This document shows positions 22,072-32,009 of a DNA stretch of 64,000 bases, in pieces; the first letter of the stretch is position 1, and every line of letters begins with the position of its first letter. Below the pieces are notes generated by a model. The model was not told the origin of the DNA. It worked only from the letters and a program-made list of their open reading frames with translations, and searched no databases. This stretch comes from Diphasiastrum complanatum. Lineage: Eukaryota; Streptophyta; Lycopodiopsida; Lycopodiales; Lycopodiaceae. The translations under genes and the position numbers were made by a program. The DNA is taken from the NCBI GenBank assembly GCA_029204225.1, contig CM055108.1, positions 1,717,463 through 1,781,462 on the forward strand, written 5' to 3'.

Positions 22072-23816
22072 CATTAGGAAAACTTCGGACTCAATATGGG
22101 CCCTTTAAGAATGTAGAGAGAGAACATCATTAGATTGCCCAACTTCAATTTCGGACAGCCACTTCTGAGATAAACCAATTACACTAAAATTAAAAATTAA
22201 GTGGGTGGGAAACCCAAGGCCGTGTCCTCGCGCATATGTCATCACGTCGCATCGTGCCTCGCCACATACGGAAGGCAGGTGGAGCGAGCACATGTGGAGG
22301 AGGAAAATAGATTGCTTCTAGTAAACGAAGTGTAGCATCTCTTTACACCATTATGTAGATCATGAAAAACTGCTCTTCGATCCGATGCACGGTTAGCATT
22401 AGAGGAGTTTTGAGCTCCAAAAAGACCCTTTAATAATTTGTGCAAGATGTAGTTTATATTATTAAAATATTATAACACTAATACTTTTGACTTGCCATAA
22501 CTTTTAGTTCATAAGAAGTATATCATCTAACATATCATTGGAAAGCCCTTGTCAAGCGCTTTCCAATGCACCAAACTCCGCTAAATTCGGACTTACCACT
22601 AAAAAGTTATGCTATTTTTAGTGTGGACTCAAAAAGTTACGTTACGTAGATTTCAAATTTGAGTGTTTTGATTGGTCCATGTGTAAGAAAACATTGAGAA
22701 AAAATATAAAAAGAATCTTTACAAAGGGTCTTTTTTGGATTTAGAACTCCTCTAATGAAAGTTATGGCAGTTTGAAGATTCATACCTTACCTGATATCGG
22801 AGCCGAGTGACCAATAACCTGTTCACACTTAACATAATGCTCTGGTCGCGTGGCTGAGATATTGTAGCATCTGTTTACAACATTGTGTAGACATAAAAGA
22901 CTGCACACTTTTGCTTTTTGGATCACTTCAGTCCGACGCACGATTAAAAAATTATGGTAAGATTCATATCCTACTTGATATCGGAGTCGAGCGACCATGA
23001 CATGCTCTCATTGAACATAATACTTTGGGCGCACGGCTGAGATATTGGAGCCAAGCGACCCATGGCCTTTTCTCACTGAACATAATGCTTTGGTTGAGTG
23101 GCTGTGATATTGGAGCTGCATGACCAGAGCATTATGTTCAATGAGAAGAGGCCATGGGTCGCTCGGCTCCGATATCAAGGAGGGTATGAATCTTCAGATG
23201 GCCATAACTTTTTAACCGTGTGTCGGATTGAAGTGATCCAAAAAGAAAAAGTGTGCAATTTTTCATGATCTACACAATGGTGTAAACAAATGCTACAATA
23301 TCTTAACGACACGACCAGAGCATTATGTTCAGTGTGAACAGGTCATTGGTCGCTCAGCTCCGATATCAGGTAGGTTATGAATCTTCAAACTGCCATAACT
23401 TTTTAACCGTGCGTCAGATTGAAGTGATCCAAAAAGAAAAAGTGTGCAATTTTTTATGATCTACGTAATGGCACAAAGAGATGCTATACCTTGTTTTTTA
23501 TTAGAAGCAATCTATTTTCCTCCTCCACGTGTGCTTACTCCACCTGCCTTCCGATGGCGAGGCACGACGCGACGCAACGACATATGCATGAGGACATGAC
23601 CTTGGGTTTCCCACCCATTTCATTTTGAATTTCAGTGTGATTGGTTTATCTCAGAAGTGGCTACCCAAAATTAAATTTGGGCTGTCACTGTTACGGTCTA
23701 GCACACATGGAAACACACCATTGGGCCATGTGGACATAAAACCTTTGAAAAGTAGAAAAAAACATCTTTACAAGTGGCCCTTTTGGATTCAAGAGTTCTC
23801 CTAATGACAGTGAAAA
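22072..23816. mobile_element. Large foldback (palindromic) DNA element
   Basis: The two halves are inverted copies of each other. The ends are CATTAGGAAAACTTC (left) and its inverse GAGTTCTCCTAATG (right). Long stretches pair, for example 22250-22330 with 23505-23590 and 22790-22960 with 23340-23470, with the centre near 23108. Arms are roughly 0.7 kb; the left arm also carries a 361-bp insertion. No coding sequence is seen. It splits gypsy RNase H codons cleanly. A target duplication is not evident. It resembles foldback or long-TIR Mutator-like non-autonomous elements. Confidence 0.85.
22397..22757. mobile_element. MITE nested in the left arm of the foldback element
   Basis: 361 bp with inverted ends of about 33 bp (CATTAGAGGAGTTTTGAGC and, inverted, GAACTCCTCTAATG, with an AAAAAGACCCTTT or AAAGGGTCTTTT block next to them). 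The uninterrupted sequence exists in the right arm near 23395-23420, so the insertion is younger than the palindrome. Its termini share the CATTAG...AAAGGG..C design of the outer element. Confidence 0.8.
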
Positions 23817-24305
23817 TCATTCCAAGTGCTTCCTTTTCTATAGCCGAATAATTCTTGTCGACTCGCATAGTATATAGGATGATCTTTCTTTTGATCGTCC
23901 TTCTGGATTAGACAGATGTCAAGAAACATCAACATAACTATGAAATAAAATAGCCCAGTTGGGTGGTCTCAGAATAGGAGCATTGATCAACCTTTTCTTA
24001 AGTTCTTTGAATGCATTCTGCTGTTCATTTGTCCACAAGTATTCCGCTTGTTTCTTGAGTAGATGAGTAAGAGATGCAGCAATCGAAGCATGATTTTGGA
24101 TAAATCTTTGATACTAGTCGACATGTCCTAAAAAATCTCTTAGTTCACGTAGACTGGTTGGTATCTGGAGATTCTTTATAAGCTCGACTTTATCTTTGTC
24201 AACTTCTATTCCTCTGTTTGATATTCTGTGTCCAAGTAATATTCCTTCTTTCATACCGAAAAAACATTTCTCTGGATGAAGGGATAAACGAGTATCTCGA
24301 CACCG
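23817..24305 (-). pseudogene. G3 RT C-terminus and RNase H, upstream part
   Basis: The minus strand gives LHPEKCFFGMKEGILLGHRI and SLRELRDFLGHVD at 24114-24290, an in-frame TAG, then QRFIQNHASIAASLTHLLKK and WTNEQQNAFKELKKRL at about 24000-24110 (connection). RNase H begins near 23850-23900 (YSAIEKEALGMIFTV), and its codons continue at 22071. The element is cut at about 24305 by copia C3. Confidence 0.85.
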
Positions 24306-26051
24306 TTGCACACAGTAGATCTGCAAGCAACAAAGACAAGACACTCGACAAAGGCAAAGCCATCGAAGTGCCTACACAATCTCTTATGAGATCTACGAGA
24401 GAAAGAAGAGCACCAATCAGATTTGTTTGACAGCTCAGCTTCGACAGCCAAAGAGTTTTGTGGATTCAGTGGTGAACCACAAACTTATGAAGAAGGCATC
24501 GACAGTCCTGACAAGGACAAATGGATAAAGGCAATGGAGAAAGAAATGAGCTCCACGCAAGCCAACAAGATCTAGACTCTTGAACCAGCGCTAGCTGAGA
24601 GAAAGATTGTCAAGTGTAAATGGATCTACAAATATAAATATGGACAAGATGAAAATGTATCAAGATACAAAATCAGGCTTGTTGTTGAAGGATTTTCATA
24701 GAAGTATGCTATTGACTACACTGAAGCTTTTTCTCCTGTAGTCAAAAATACATCTATACAAATTTTATTTGGTTATGCAGCAGCCTACAATTTGAAAATC
24801 CATATTGTATTAGAGAAGAAAGCCTTTCTACATGGCAATCTGAAGGAAGAAGTCTATATGGACCAGCCACAAGGTTTTACTTGTGAGTCATTTCCTAACT
24901 ATGCCTGCAAAATGAAGAGAAGCATTTACGGACTCAAATAGTCTGCCAGACAGTGGTACAAGAAAAAAGATTGTGCTCTCAGATCCTTGGGTTTTCAGCC
25001 TCTGATGGCCGATTACAATATCTATATAAAGGTCATAGATGGAGAGATTATCATCATTGGTGTCTATGTAGATGACACACTAATCCTGTCAAGATGTGAG
25101 AACCTGATTGCATAGATGAAGTAGGATATTTCAAAGCACTTTGAAAGATCGGACCTAGGAGAAGCAAAATACTACCTAGGCTTGTAGATAGATCTTGATG
25201 GTGGAAGATTGTATCTACACCAATCAAGATACATTTAGAAGACTATTGATTATTTCGACATGACAGATTGCAAGGGAGTAATCACTCCTATGGTACCTGG
25301 CACAGTACTGACAAGTGAAGACTGTCCTGGAGACAATGCACACCAAGAAGTTGTGCAGCAATAGCCCTATAGAAGGCTTACTTCTTGTATTCTTTGATGT
25401 ACTTGGCAGACAATACAAGGCCAAACATTGCCTATGCAATGTTCAGATTGAGCCAATTTAACATAAATTCAGGTCCAACACACTGGAAAATTTCAAAGAG
25501 GGTTCGGCAATACTTGCAGAGCACGAAGAACCATGGATTATGCTATAGTCAAGATGTAGGATTCAAGATTGAATCCTACATTGATGCAAGCTAGGCATCA
25601 ATCAAAGATGATTTCAAAAGTATCTTAGGAGAATGCACAATAGCAGCCAATGCAGCTATTATATGGATCAGTAGAAAGTAGACCATAATTGCCCAATCAT
25701 CATGTGAGACAGAATATGTTGTTGTTGCCAAAATGGCTAATGAGTTGACATGGCTTAGACAATTTCTAGATGGTTTGGGAGAGAGCACCTACAGGCCACT
25801 AATCCTACACACGGACAACACATCTGCAATACATCTAACAAAGGATCATGTGCTTTACTCAAGAACGAAACACATTGCTATTAAATGTCATTTGATCAGA
25901 GACCTGGTTGAGAGAAACGAGTTGCAGACAGTTTCCATTCCAACCAAACAAATGGTGGCTGTCATCTTTACAAAGCCTCTGGATAAGGCAATGTTTGAAA
26001 GATAGAGATCTAGCCTAGGAATCACAAAGCTACCACACTTTGAGAGGGAGC
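24306..26051 (+). pseudogene. Copia C3 RT-RNase H, ten TAG stops and one frameshift
   Basis: A nearly full-length copia RT-RNase H: KWIKAMEKEMSSTQANK, KCKWIYKYKYGQDENVSRYK, FLHGNLKEEVYMDQP, IIIIGVYVDDTLILSR (catalytic YVDD), YLADNTRPNIAYAMFRLSQF, and RNase H with SSCETEYVVVAKMANELTWL, LHTDNTSAIHL, then AVIFTKPLDKAMFER and a TAG stop near 26004. One frameshift lies near 25385. All ten in-frame stops before the end are TAG, eight at positions where copia elements usually have Gln and two where they have Trp. No gag, protease or integrase precedes it. Confidence 0.92.
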
Positions 26052-26815
26052 TGAAGAAACTCAATGTTTCTACCCACAAATCATTTTTAGCTTGTGACCC
26101 ATTACCTGCAAAAATACGTGAGATTTCTGCATAGGCAGCAATTGTCTCAACCAAAGTCATCGACTCAGCCAAAGTCCCCAATGCCAATGCATTGCCAAGG
26201 CACCAATTTCAACCGAAGTCGAAGTCAACACTCAGCCAAAGTGGCCAAAGTCCTTGAAGTCTCCGAAGTCCTCGAAGACAACAAAGGCAACAAAGGCAAA
26301 CCAGTCTCCAAAGGCCGAAGTCTCGTCCGAAGTCACCAAAGTGACCAACCCCAGCAATGTGCCAAAGTTGAAGTCCTCAACTCAATTAAAGTGTCTAAAG
26401 TCACCAAAGTGACCGACGAAGACTCAACCCCAACAATGTGCCAAAGCCAAAAGTCGACCAACCATAACAAACGATGAGTATGTCAACTTCAAGATCAAGG
26501 CTCGACGAGCATGACAGTTTGAATGTTACGACTCAGCCATTAAGCCCCATAGCCAAGAAAAGTACCAACACATGTAGTTAGCCTGATGTTTTAGCTTAAA
26601 CTATCTTGTAATGCTTAGCTATAAATTTCTGTAATCAGACCAAGCATGTTATATGTATTGGAGATTGGATACGGACAATATACACAAGCATACATAGAGT
26701 TTGTGTGAAAGAACAAGGTCATCTTGCAGTAGCAGATGTATCAGACCAATGATTTAGTGCTAGTAGTAGCTAGTTCCTGGTAAGGGAGAATACCTCTCTT
26801 ACCTCCGAAACATGA
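26052..26815 (+). repeat. Copia C3 3' LTR
   Basis: A purine-rich TTTGAGAGGGAGC lies directly before TGAAGAAACTCAATG, right after the pol stop. The sequence matches 17751-18390. It holds an array of AAGTC-containing units at about 26135-26420. The right end, near 26815, is shorter than in the other copy and abuts a minus-strand copia integrase piece. Confidence 0.85.
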
Positions 26816-26879
26816 ACAAAACATATACAAACAAAGATTTTTAAATGGCTGACACTAGATTTGTGTTCATGTCATACTT

Positions 26880-27400
26880 GATACAGAGGCTTGTTTTTGA
26901 TGACTTTAGTGCGGGATCTATTTTGTACATAACAGACTATGGTAGTAGCTTTTTTCTAGAATTTTGTAGGTAAGTCTGATTGATGTAGCATAGATCTGGC
27001 TGAGTTTAGAAGTGTTCGATTCTTTCTTTCTGCAATTCCATTCTGCTGAGGCATGTAGGAAGTTGCAAATTGTCTTCGAATGCCACGTTCAGCTAGATAG
27101 TCAGACATCTCGCCACCATCGGTTCTGAGTGCTTTCAGTTTTATAGATGTATGGCCTTGAACTCCTTAAAGCATTCAAAGGCTTCCGATTTAATGCTGAA
27201 TGAACATGAATGTAGACCATCTAGAATGTTCTCAAGTTTCTTGAGAAGTAGCTGGAGACGTTTCTCGTCAAAATAGACACCCTTCGCATCTTTCGCATTT
27301 TGCAAAAAATCCAAAGGTGTTGGAAAAAGCCCGAAGGTGTTGAAACTGATGTCGAAAGTCACATTTCAAACTTTATCGCATTTTGGGAAAATGCGATAAA
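26880..27400 (-). pseudogene. Copia integrase fragment (second Asp and Glu)
   Basis: The minus strand gives SIKSEAFECFKEFKAIHL at 27145-27210, then after a frame change LKALRTDGGEMSDYLAERGI (second catalytic Asp) and SYMPQQNGIAERKNRTLLNS (Glu) at about 26990-27140. Upstream text at 27215-27362 is integrase-like but diverged. No LTR belongs to it in the window. Confidence 0.85.
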
Positions 27401-27727
27401 TCCAACAAAAAATTCACTACTTTGAATTACTTGAAAAGAAGTCATGGTTGAAAAATTGTCGCATTTTTTAAGAGTTGGAAAAAATGCGAACTATGCGACA
27501 ATCAGTTCATTTCTGCAGAATGTTGCAAAAATAGTGTATTTTTGCAAACTGATAGAAAAGACAATGTACTTCTATAGATCACTGATAGAAAACATTGATT
27601 TGTTGAAGTTGTTGAAGATGACCAGGTCTTCAATGTTTTTCAAAATCTTGAACTTGGCATTTGAATGTGAAAAGTGTTAGAAAGTGTCAAGGCTACAGCC
27701 CTTGCACAACACTCTAGGAACACAAAT
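27401..27727. other. Unassigned AT-rich sequence
   Basis: Contains repeated TGCGA or TCGCA-T(n) patches on both strands and open frames without recognisable content. No gene or repeat boundary can be supported. Confidence 0.3.
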
Positions 27728-27796
27728 GGATGAGTAGCTTAGTGGTAGAGCACCCCATCGGAAATGGGGGAGGTTCGGGGTTCATCAATCCCTAGA
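27728..27796 (+). ncRNA. tRNA-like sequence, probable SINE head
   Basis: A good pol III A box (TAGCTTAGTGGTAGAGC) is followed by a GC-rich anticodon-like hairpin (CCCCA, seven-base loop, TGGGG) and a B-box-like GGGTTCATCAATCCC. The T arm has extra bases, position 33 is not T, and there is no clean acceptor pairing, so it is not a working tRNA. A T-rich tail (about 27821-27829) follows a short unrelated segment, as in plant SINEs. Flanking duplications are not clear. Confidence 0.55.
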
Positions 27797-27839
27797 CTAA
27801 CCACACACACCAAGTGTAAATTTTTTTTACAAAAATTGC

Positions 27840-28530
27840 CTTGTAGCTTGTTAGGTCATTCGGCAATCCTATGGCTTTCTCCGCATCCATAACATTTAAT
27901 GGAAGCTCTAAATCTTGTAGCTCTAAGCTGGTTGGCGTAGATCAGTATCAAGTTGCCATTGGCTCCATCTATAAAATGCACAAGGACAAAGTCTTGCATT
28001 TCCTCCTTAGGGTACATTAGGGTTCTTCGGTCACTAAAACCATGTTCAGCTGGTTGCAGACTTCTCACTACTAGGCCCTGGGTAATGGGGGAATGGGTGG
28101 TAATGCCAATCTAGGCGGTGGTTGGGGTAAGGCACCTTGACATTGTGCCAATGGTCAATCGTGTGATGAATTCAGCCTGTAAGATGTTCCAATCATCTCA
28201 TTCATTTTGCTCGAGATTGAAATACCAATATTTAGCACTATCGGTTAGGCATAGATTGAAATATCTTAACAGCTCTTGTAGGCTATCATATCCATAGGCC
28301 CTACATGCTTGGGTGTAGATATGAAGAAAGCATCGTGGATCTCCCTTGCCATCAAACCTCAGAAGGATGATCTTGGGGAAGTTCCGGACTGCGTCGGGTA
28401 CAAACAGCCTAGGATTGTCCATCGAAGGTAGTTCGGCATCAATCGGTTCATGGACTATCTCGATCGGTACATTGATGAATTCCTCAAAATCGGAGAGATC
28501 CAGAGTGTGAAGAATTGCCAAAAAATGGCA
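27840..28530 (-). pseudogene. Gypsy gag fragment (related to the G4 gag)
   Basis: The minus strand at 28198-28521 has FPKIILLRFDGKGDPRCFLH, YTQACRAYGYDSLQELLRYF and SAKYWYFNLEQNE, a Retrotrans_gag domain. The 27856-28068 frame gives a knuckle-like CYGCGESHRIAE followed by a stop where G4 has Cys. Sequence around the knuckle closely resembles 53150-53400. The 5' end abuts the copia C4 LTR. Confidence 0.85.
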
Positions 28531-28562
28531 AATCTAGCTTGATCAAAAACCATGTAGAATAG

Positions 28563-29205
28563 TGTAAATTGTGTACACAAGTGGGTCCCACACATGTGAG
28601 GCCATGATGCCACATGGGAAACCCATCCTAATTTAGGTTAGGTCAAGTCAAGAGAGCTGGTCATGTCTATTTGGTGGTCATCCCTACTTCATAGGATCTA
28701 CACCTACGTTTAAGGTGAAAATTTGACCAACTAGCTGCCTACCAAGCATAACTCTAGGATCTAGGCTAGGGTTTCATTTGAGGGCAAGAAGAGTGAGTTA
28801 ACTCCCTCATTACATGCTGGAAATCCACCTAACTTCAAGAAGGAAGTTGAATTTGCTATGTATTCCAAGCTCCCATAGTGAGAAGAAAGAATATTTTTGG
28901 AGCTCATTGGCAATCTCAACTAGTTCACTATGTACATTGAGTTTTTGTGATCCAAATGAAACCAAATCAATTTTTACTTGTTTCTCAGGTTGAAGGCCGT
29001 ACTATAGATTGTAGTACACACGTGTGGTCTTGGATTTCAATGTTGATCAATGCTTTTGATTGTTAATGCTTGTTGTTTGTCAAATTGCCAATCTAGATCA
29101 ACTTTTTTGTGTCTAGTTTTTTGATAGATTGTTAAGCAAGCATCCAATCACTCTTGTGGATCTTTTGTAGATCCATTTATGGTCCTAATGTACAATACTT
29201 TCACA
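28563..29205 (+). repeat. Copia C4 5' LTR
   Basis: Ends ACTTTCACA directly before a primer binding site. The start is placed at TGTAAATTG by the terminal TG and by the end of the gypsy gag; TGTGTACAC eight bases later is an alternative. About 640 bp. No 3' partner is visible. Confidence 0.75.
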
Positions 29206-29218
29206 TGGTATCAGACCC
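29206..29218 (+). promoter_or_regulatory. Copia C4 primer binding site
   Basis: TGGTATCAGACCC, matching the usual plant copia site TGGTATCAGAGCC (initiator tRNA-Met) with one difference, directly after the LTR end CA. Confidence 0.9.
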
Positions 29219-29640
29219 AAGTACAAGAGCATAAGCCATTGATCTAATGCAAATCCATTTTTAGCAAGTTTTGGTGCTGAAAACTAGTATTGAGAGGGCA
29301 AGCTAGAGTCTTGATTTTGGTGAGGAGATTTGATCCCAAAATTGGTAGGGGTCCAAATACGTATTGTCCACATGTGTGGGCACCTCTGAACCTGCATTTA
29401 ATGCATGGTATTCATTCGATCCAAAGAAATTCAATTTGTGAGCTTTTGATGTAATTTTTGGTGGAAATCTTATGATAAGCTACCAAGATTGAGTGCCATT
29501 GATTAGATTTGACTTAGGGTCACGAGATCTAATTAATCTAGGCTGAAATCAGGTTCTCTAAACTTGTTTTACAGGTCTTGAAAGTACATCAAAAAGTGTG
29601 AAAGAGATTAAGTCATTTTTTTGTCCAAAAATAGCCAAAA

Positions 29641-29988
29641 TTGGCAAGATTTGATTGTAAGTAGATTTCACATCATCTTATCTTCATTCCAACTTTGTGA
29701 GGGAGTGCTAGAACTGAGATTATAAGTCCATTTGTTGGATTAGAAATCTAATTTGAGTGAAACACTACAAGAGAGAGACCTTAGTGAGTTTCTAGAGACA
29801 ATCAAATCCATTTCTTGGCAAGATTTGTTTGAAAGTAGTTTTCACTTCATCTTATCTTCATTCCAGCTTTGTGAGAGAGTGATGGAACTGTGATTATAAG
29901 TCCATTTGTTGGATTAGAAATCAAATTTGAGTGAAACACTACAAGTGTGAGACCTTTGTGAGTTTCAAGTCATTCAAATCTAGTAAGA
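29641..29988 (+). repeat. Tandem duplication (2 x 174 bp) in the C4 leader
   Basis: 29641-29814 and 29815-29988 are direct copies with a modest number of differences; each begins TTGGCAAGATTTG. The second copy ends just before the gag ATG at 29989. Confidence 0.9.
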
Positions 29989-30839
29989 TGGGATTTGCTA
30001 GAGCATACCTTCTAAAAGCTAGTGAGAGATTGAATTCTACAAATTATGCTATTTGGAAGGTTAGGATGGAGTCACTCTTGGTGATCCAAGACCTTTATGA
30101 GTTCTTGATTGAAGGTGAAGATGAACCTCTAGGTGCACAGGAGTTAGCTAGATACAAGAAGAGATCTAGGCTTGCACTTCATTGTGTGAAGATGAATGTG
30201 AGCAATGATTTGTTGAGAGAAGTATCAGCATGTACTAGTGCTAAAGAGGCTTGGGAGTCTTTAAAATCAATCTATGAATCTAGTAACACTTCGAGGGTTC
30301 ACATGCTTAGAAATCAGATTTTGCAAAGCATGAAAAGAAGTGAGGAGAGTGCACAGAATTATGTACTCAGAATCAAGTCTCTAAATAGGGAGTTGGCTTC
30401 CATTGGAGAGAAGATTCATGATGGAGAGCTTGTACAAATTGTTCTTAATGGTCTAGGAGATGACTTTGTAAATTTGGTCCAAAGTTTTGCCATTCAAGAC
30501 ACTTTGCCAACTATAGAAAAACTTTATAGTGTATTAGTGGTTGAAGAGTGTAGGATGCTCCATGCAAAATCTAGGATGAGTTCCTTGTCTTTGCAGGATG
30601 GTGATGAGAAAGCCAATTTCTCATTCAAGGGCAAAAAGAAGACTAATGTAAAGAAGAAGCATCTAAAGGAGGCCAAAGAAGAGTTCTTCTCCTTCCATTC
30701 GTGTAGCTCCTTGTCTGTAGTTGTAGGCATCTCCTCGGTGCCATCTACCCAGGGAGATAATCCTTCTCCCTTTAGTATAAGCGAGGTCTTAACCTTCCAT
30801 GCTAGGAAGTTAGATCTTGATGAGTCGAGGATTGTATAG
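29931..30839 (+). pseudogene. Copia C4 gag, open frame fused to antisense gag of C5
   Basis: The real gag start is probably the ATG at 29989 (MGFARAYLLKASERLNSTNY). UBN2-type gag features are clear: STNYAIWKVRMESLL, LREVSACTSAKEAWESLKSI, SSNTSRVHMLRNQIL and IVLNGLGDDFVNLVQSF, then a Lys-rich C-terminus. At about 30676 the element ends and the frame continues as the antisense strand of a different copia gag (C5), giving a spurious 55-residue tail. The zinc knuckle, protease and everything downstream are missing. About 230 codons of gag are uninterrupted, so this allele decayed mainly by truncation. Confidence 0.85.
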
Positions 30840-30880
30840 ATCTTCGATTGTATACTGCTTATTGAAGCCGTTGCTGTAAA
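30676..30880 (-). pseudogene. Copia C5 gag N-terminus
   Basis: The minus strand gives SNFLAWKVKTSLILKGEGL and WVDGTEEMPTTTDKELHEWK, the start of a UBN2-type copia gag. It is the same family as C6 gag at 33918. Only about 70 codons remain before the join with C4 gag at about 30676. Confidence 0.85.
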
Positions 30881-30969
30881 TTGTGTTCTCACTTGTTAAT
30901 GGTTCTTTGTCTTGAATGCTTAGCCTCGTGGATCTGATAGCCTTGTGGCTATGACAAGCTTTGATACCA

Positions 30970-31745
30970 TTGAAGAAAAATTGGGAACAATAATTGTGCA
31001 AAGATCAATCAGGCTCTATAACGAAATGAAACAAAACTAGACGAAACAAAGCGAAGTGAAGCGAAGCAAAGCAAAGCGAAGCGAGACTTGAATGAGCTTT
31101 GATATTAATATTGCTGAAGTGAAGCAACTACAAGCGAAGCGAGACGAAACGCGAAGTGAAAATAGTCGTGAACAAAATCAATTTGGATGGAGTTCGAATA
31201 TGATTGTTGGTCACCACCTGCTATACCGTTTTTACAATTCTCCATAATGTAGACAGACACTGCTGATCTACGTTATAGATTAATACAACATTCAACAAAA
31301 TTGAACCACTGTGCAGAATCAATTAAACAAGTAAATGAGACACACGAATAATAGTAGTCAACAATTCATTCAAAATCAGACAAAATTCAGAATAATATGT
31401 GCATAATAGCTACAATATCATCTATTGATTCTCTTGATTTCGAGCACTGGTGAGAGACCCACACAGTGCATTGGCGTGAGAGAAAATAATGTTCTCCCAT
31501 GAATAGTGTCTCACTTACTAGCGGACTTCTTGGATCTATTGATCCTCTTACAAAATTGTCTCTCTCACAGGTGGACTTGTATTCTGTATTTTTCGTCTAT
31601 CTGTATATGTTTGATGCATCTAGCAAAATTTATATATTTTGTGAACTGTTTCATGTCGCTTCGAGTAACATTCCTGATCAGACATTAAACATCTATAACT
31701 AATCATGGATTACAAGAGTGGTTGATTAGCCACATCCTAAAGCTC
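30970..31745 (-). repeat. Copia C5 5' LTR and primer binding site, inverted relative to C6
   Basis: On the minus strand TGGTATCAAAGC (about 30961-30972) follows the LTR. The LTR extends to about 31745 and aligns in inverse orientation with the C6 LTR (33111-33809) at an estimated 80 percent. It contains a degenerate GAARCGAA array at 31021-31090, mirrored by the CGTTT array of C6. Confidence 0.75.
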
Positions 31746-32009
31746 TTCTACTGATGTCACGATATCAGATTAAGGATTCATAAAAACCACTTTGCATGTT
31801 GCATGCACTGATTGCATGTGGCTTCCATGCATACTGAATGACATTGCATGAAATCAAATTTGAATCTACCTAACCCAAACTCGACCTATTCTAGAAGGCT
31901 ATGTGCTCAATTCACATACCTTTATGTACAATAAAGTTTACAAATGGAAATAACATGGTCATGGCCCCAAAACTCGAGATAAGAAGATAATATTTTACTA
32001 ATCTTCACA
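31746..32009. other. Short unassigned spacer
   Basis: AT-rich sequence between the C5 LTR and a copia RT fragment, with TGCATG repeats at 31796-31850. Nothing else recognised. Confidence 0.3.

Larger units (their letters stand above)
20641..24305 (-). mobile_element. Ty3/gypsy retrotransposon G3, split by a foldback element
   Basis: Minus-strand gypsy element with RT C-terminus (24114-24305), RNase H (split), H2C2 domain and integrase down to about 20690. Same family as G1. The RNase H is interrupted at 22072-23816 by a large palindromic insertion. The upstream end is cut at about 24305 by copia C3. The downstream end runs into gypsy RT N-terminal sequence (20640), an abnormal integrase-to-RT order that implies recombination between elements. 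Confidence 0.85.

Noticed and set aside
22072-23816. Protein-coding DNA transposon
   Set aside because: Open frames are short, differ between arms and carry no transposase motif; the palindrome itself is the feature.
24440-26004. TAG reassigned to Gln in this genome
   Set aside because: All ten stops being TAG invites this, but two stand at Trp positions, several CAG codons remain, other remnants here use TGA and TAA, and the transporter gene has no internal TAG. Methylation-linked decay explains it better.
27728-27796. Functional tRNA-Ser(GGA)
   Set aside because: No T at position 33, lengthened T arm, no long variable arm and no acceptor pairing; best seen as SINE-like.
31499-31702. Two overlapping plus-strand open frames in the C5 LTR
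   Set aside because: They lie inside an LTR, have no recognisable content and are not kept in the C6 LTR.
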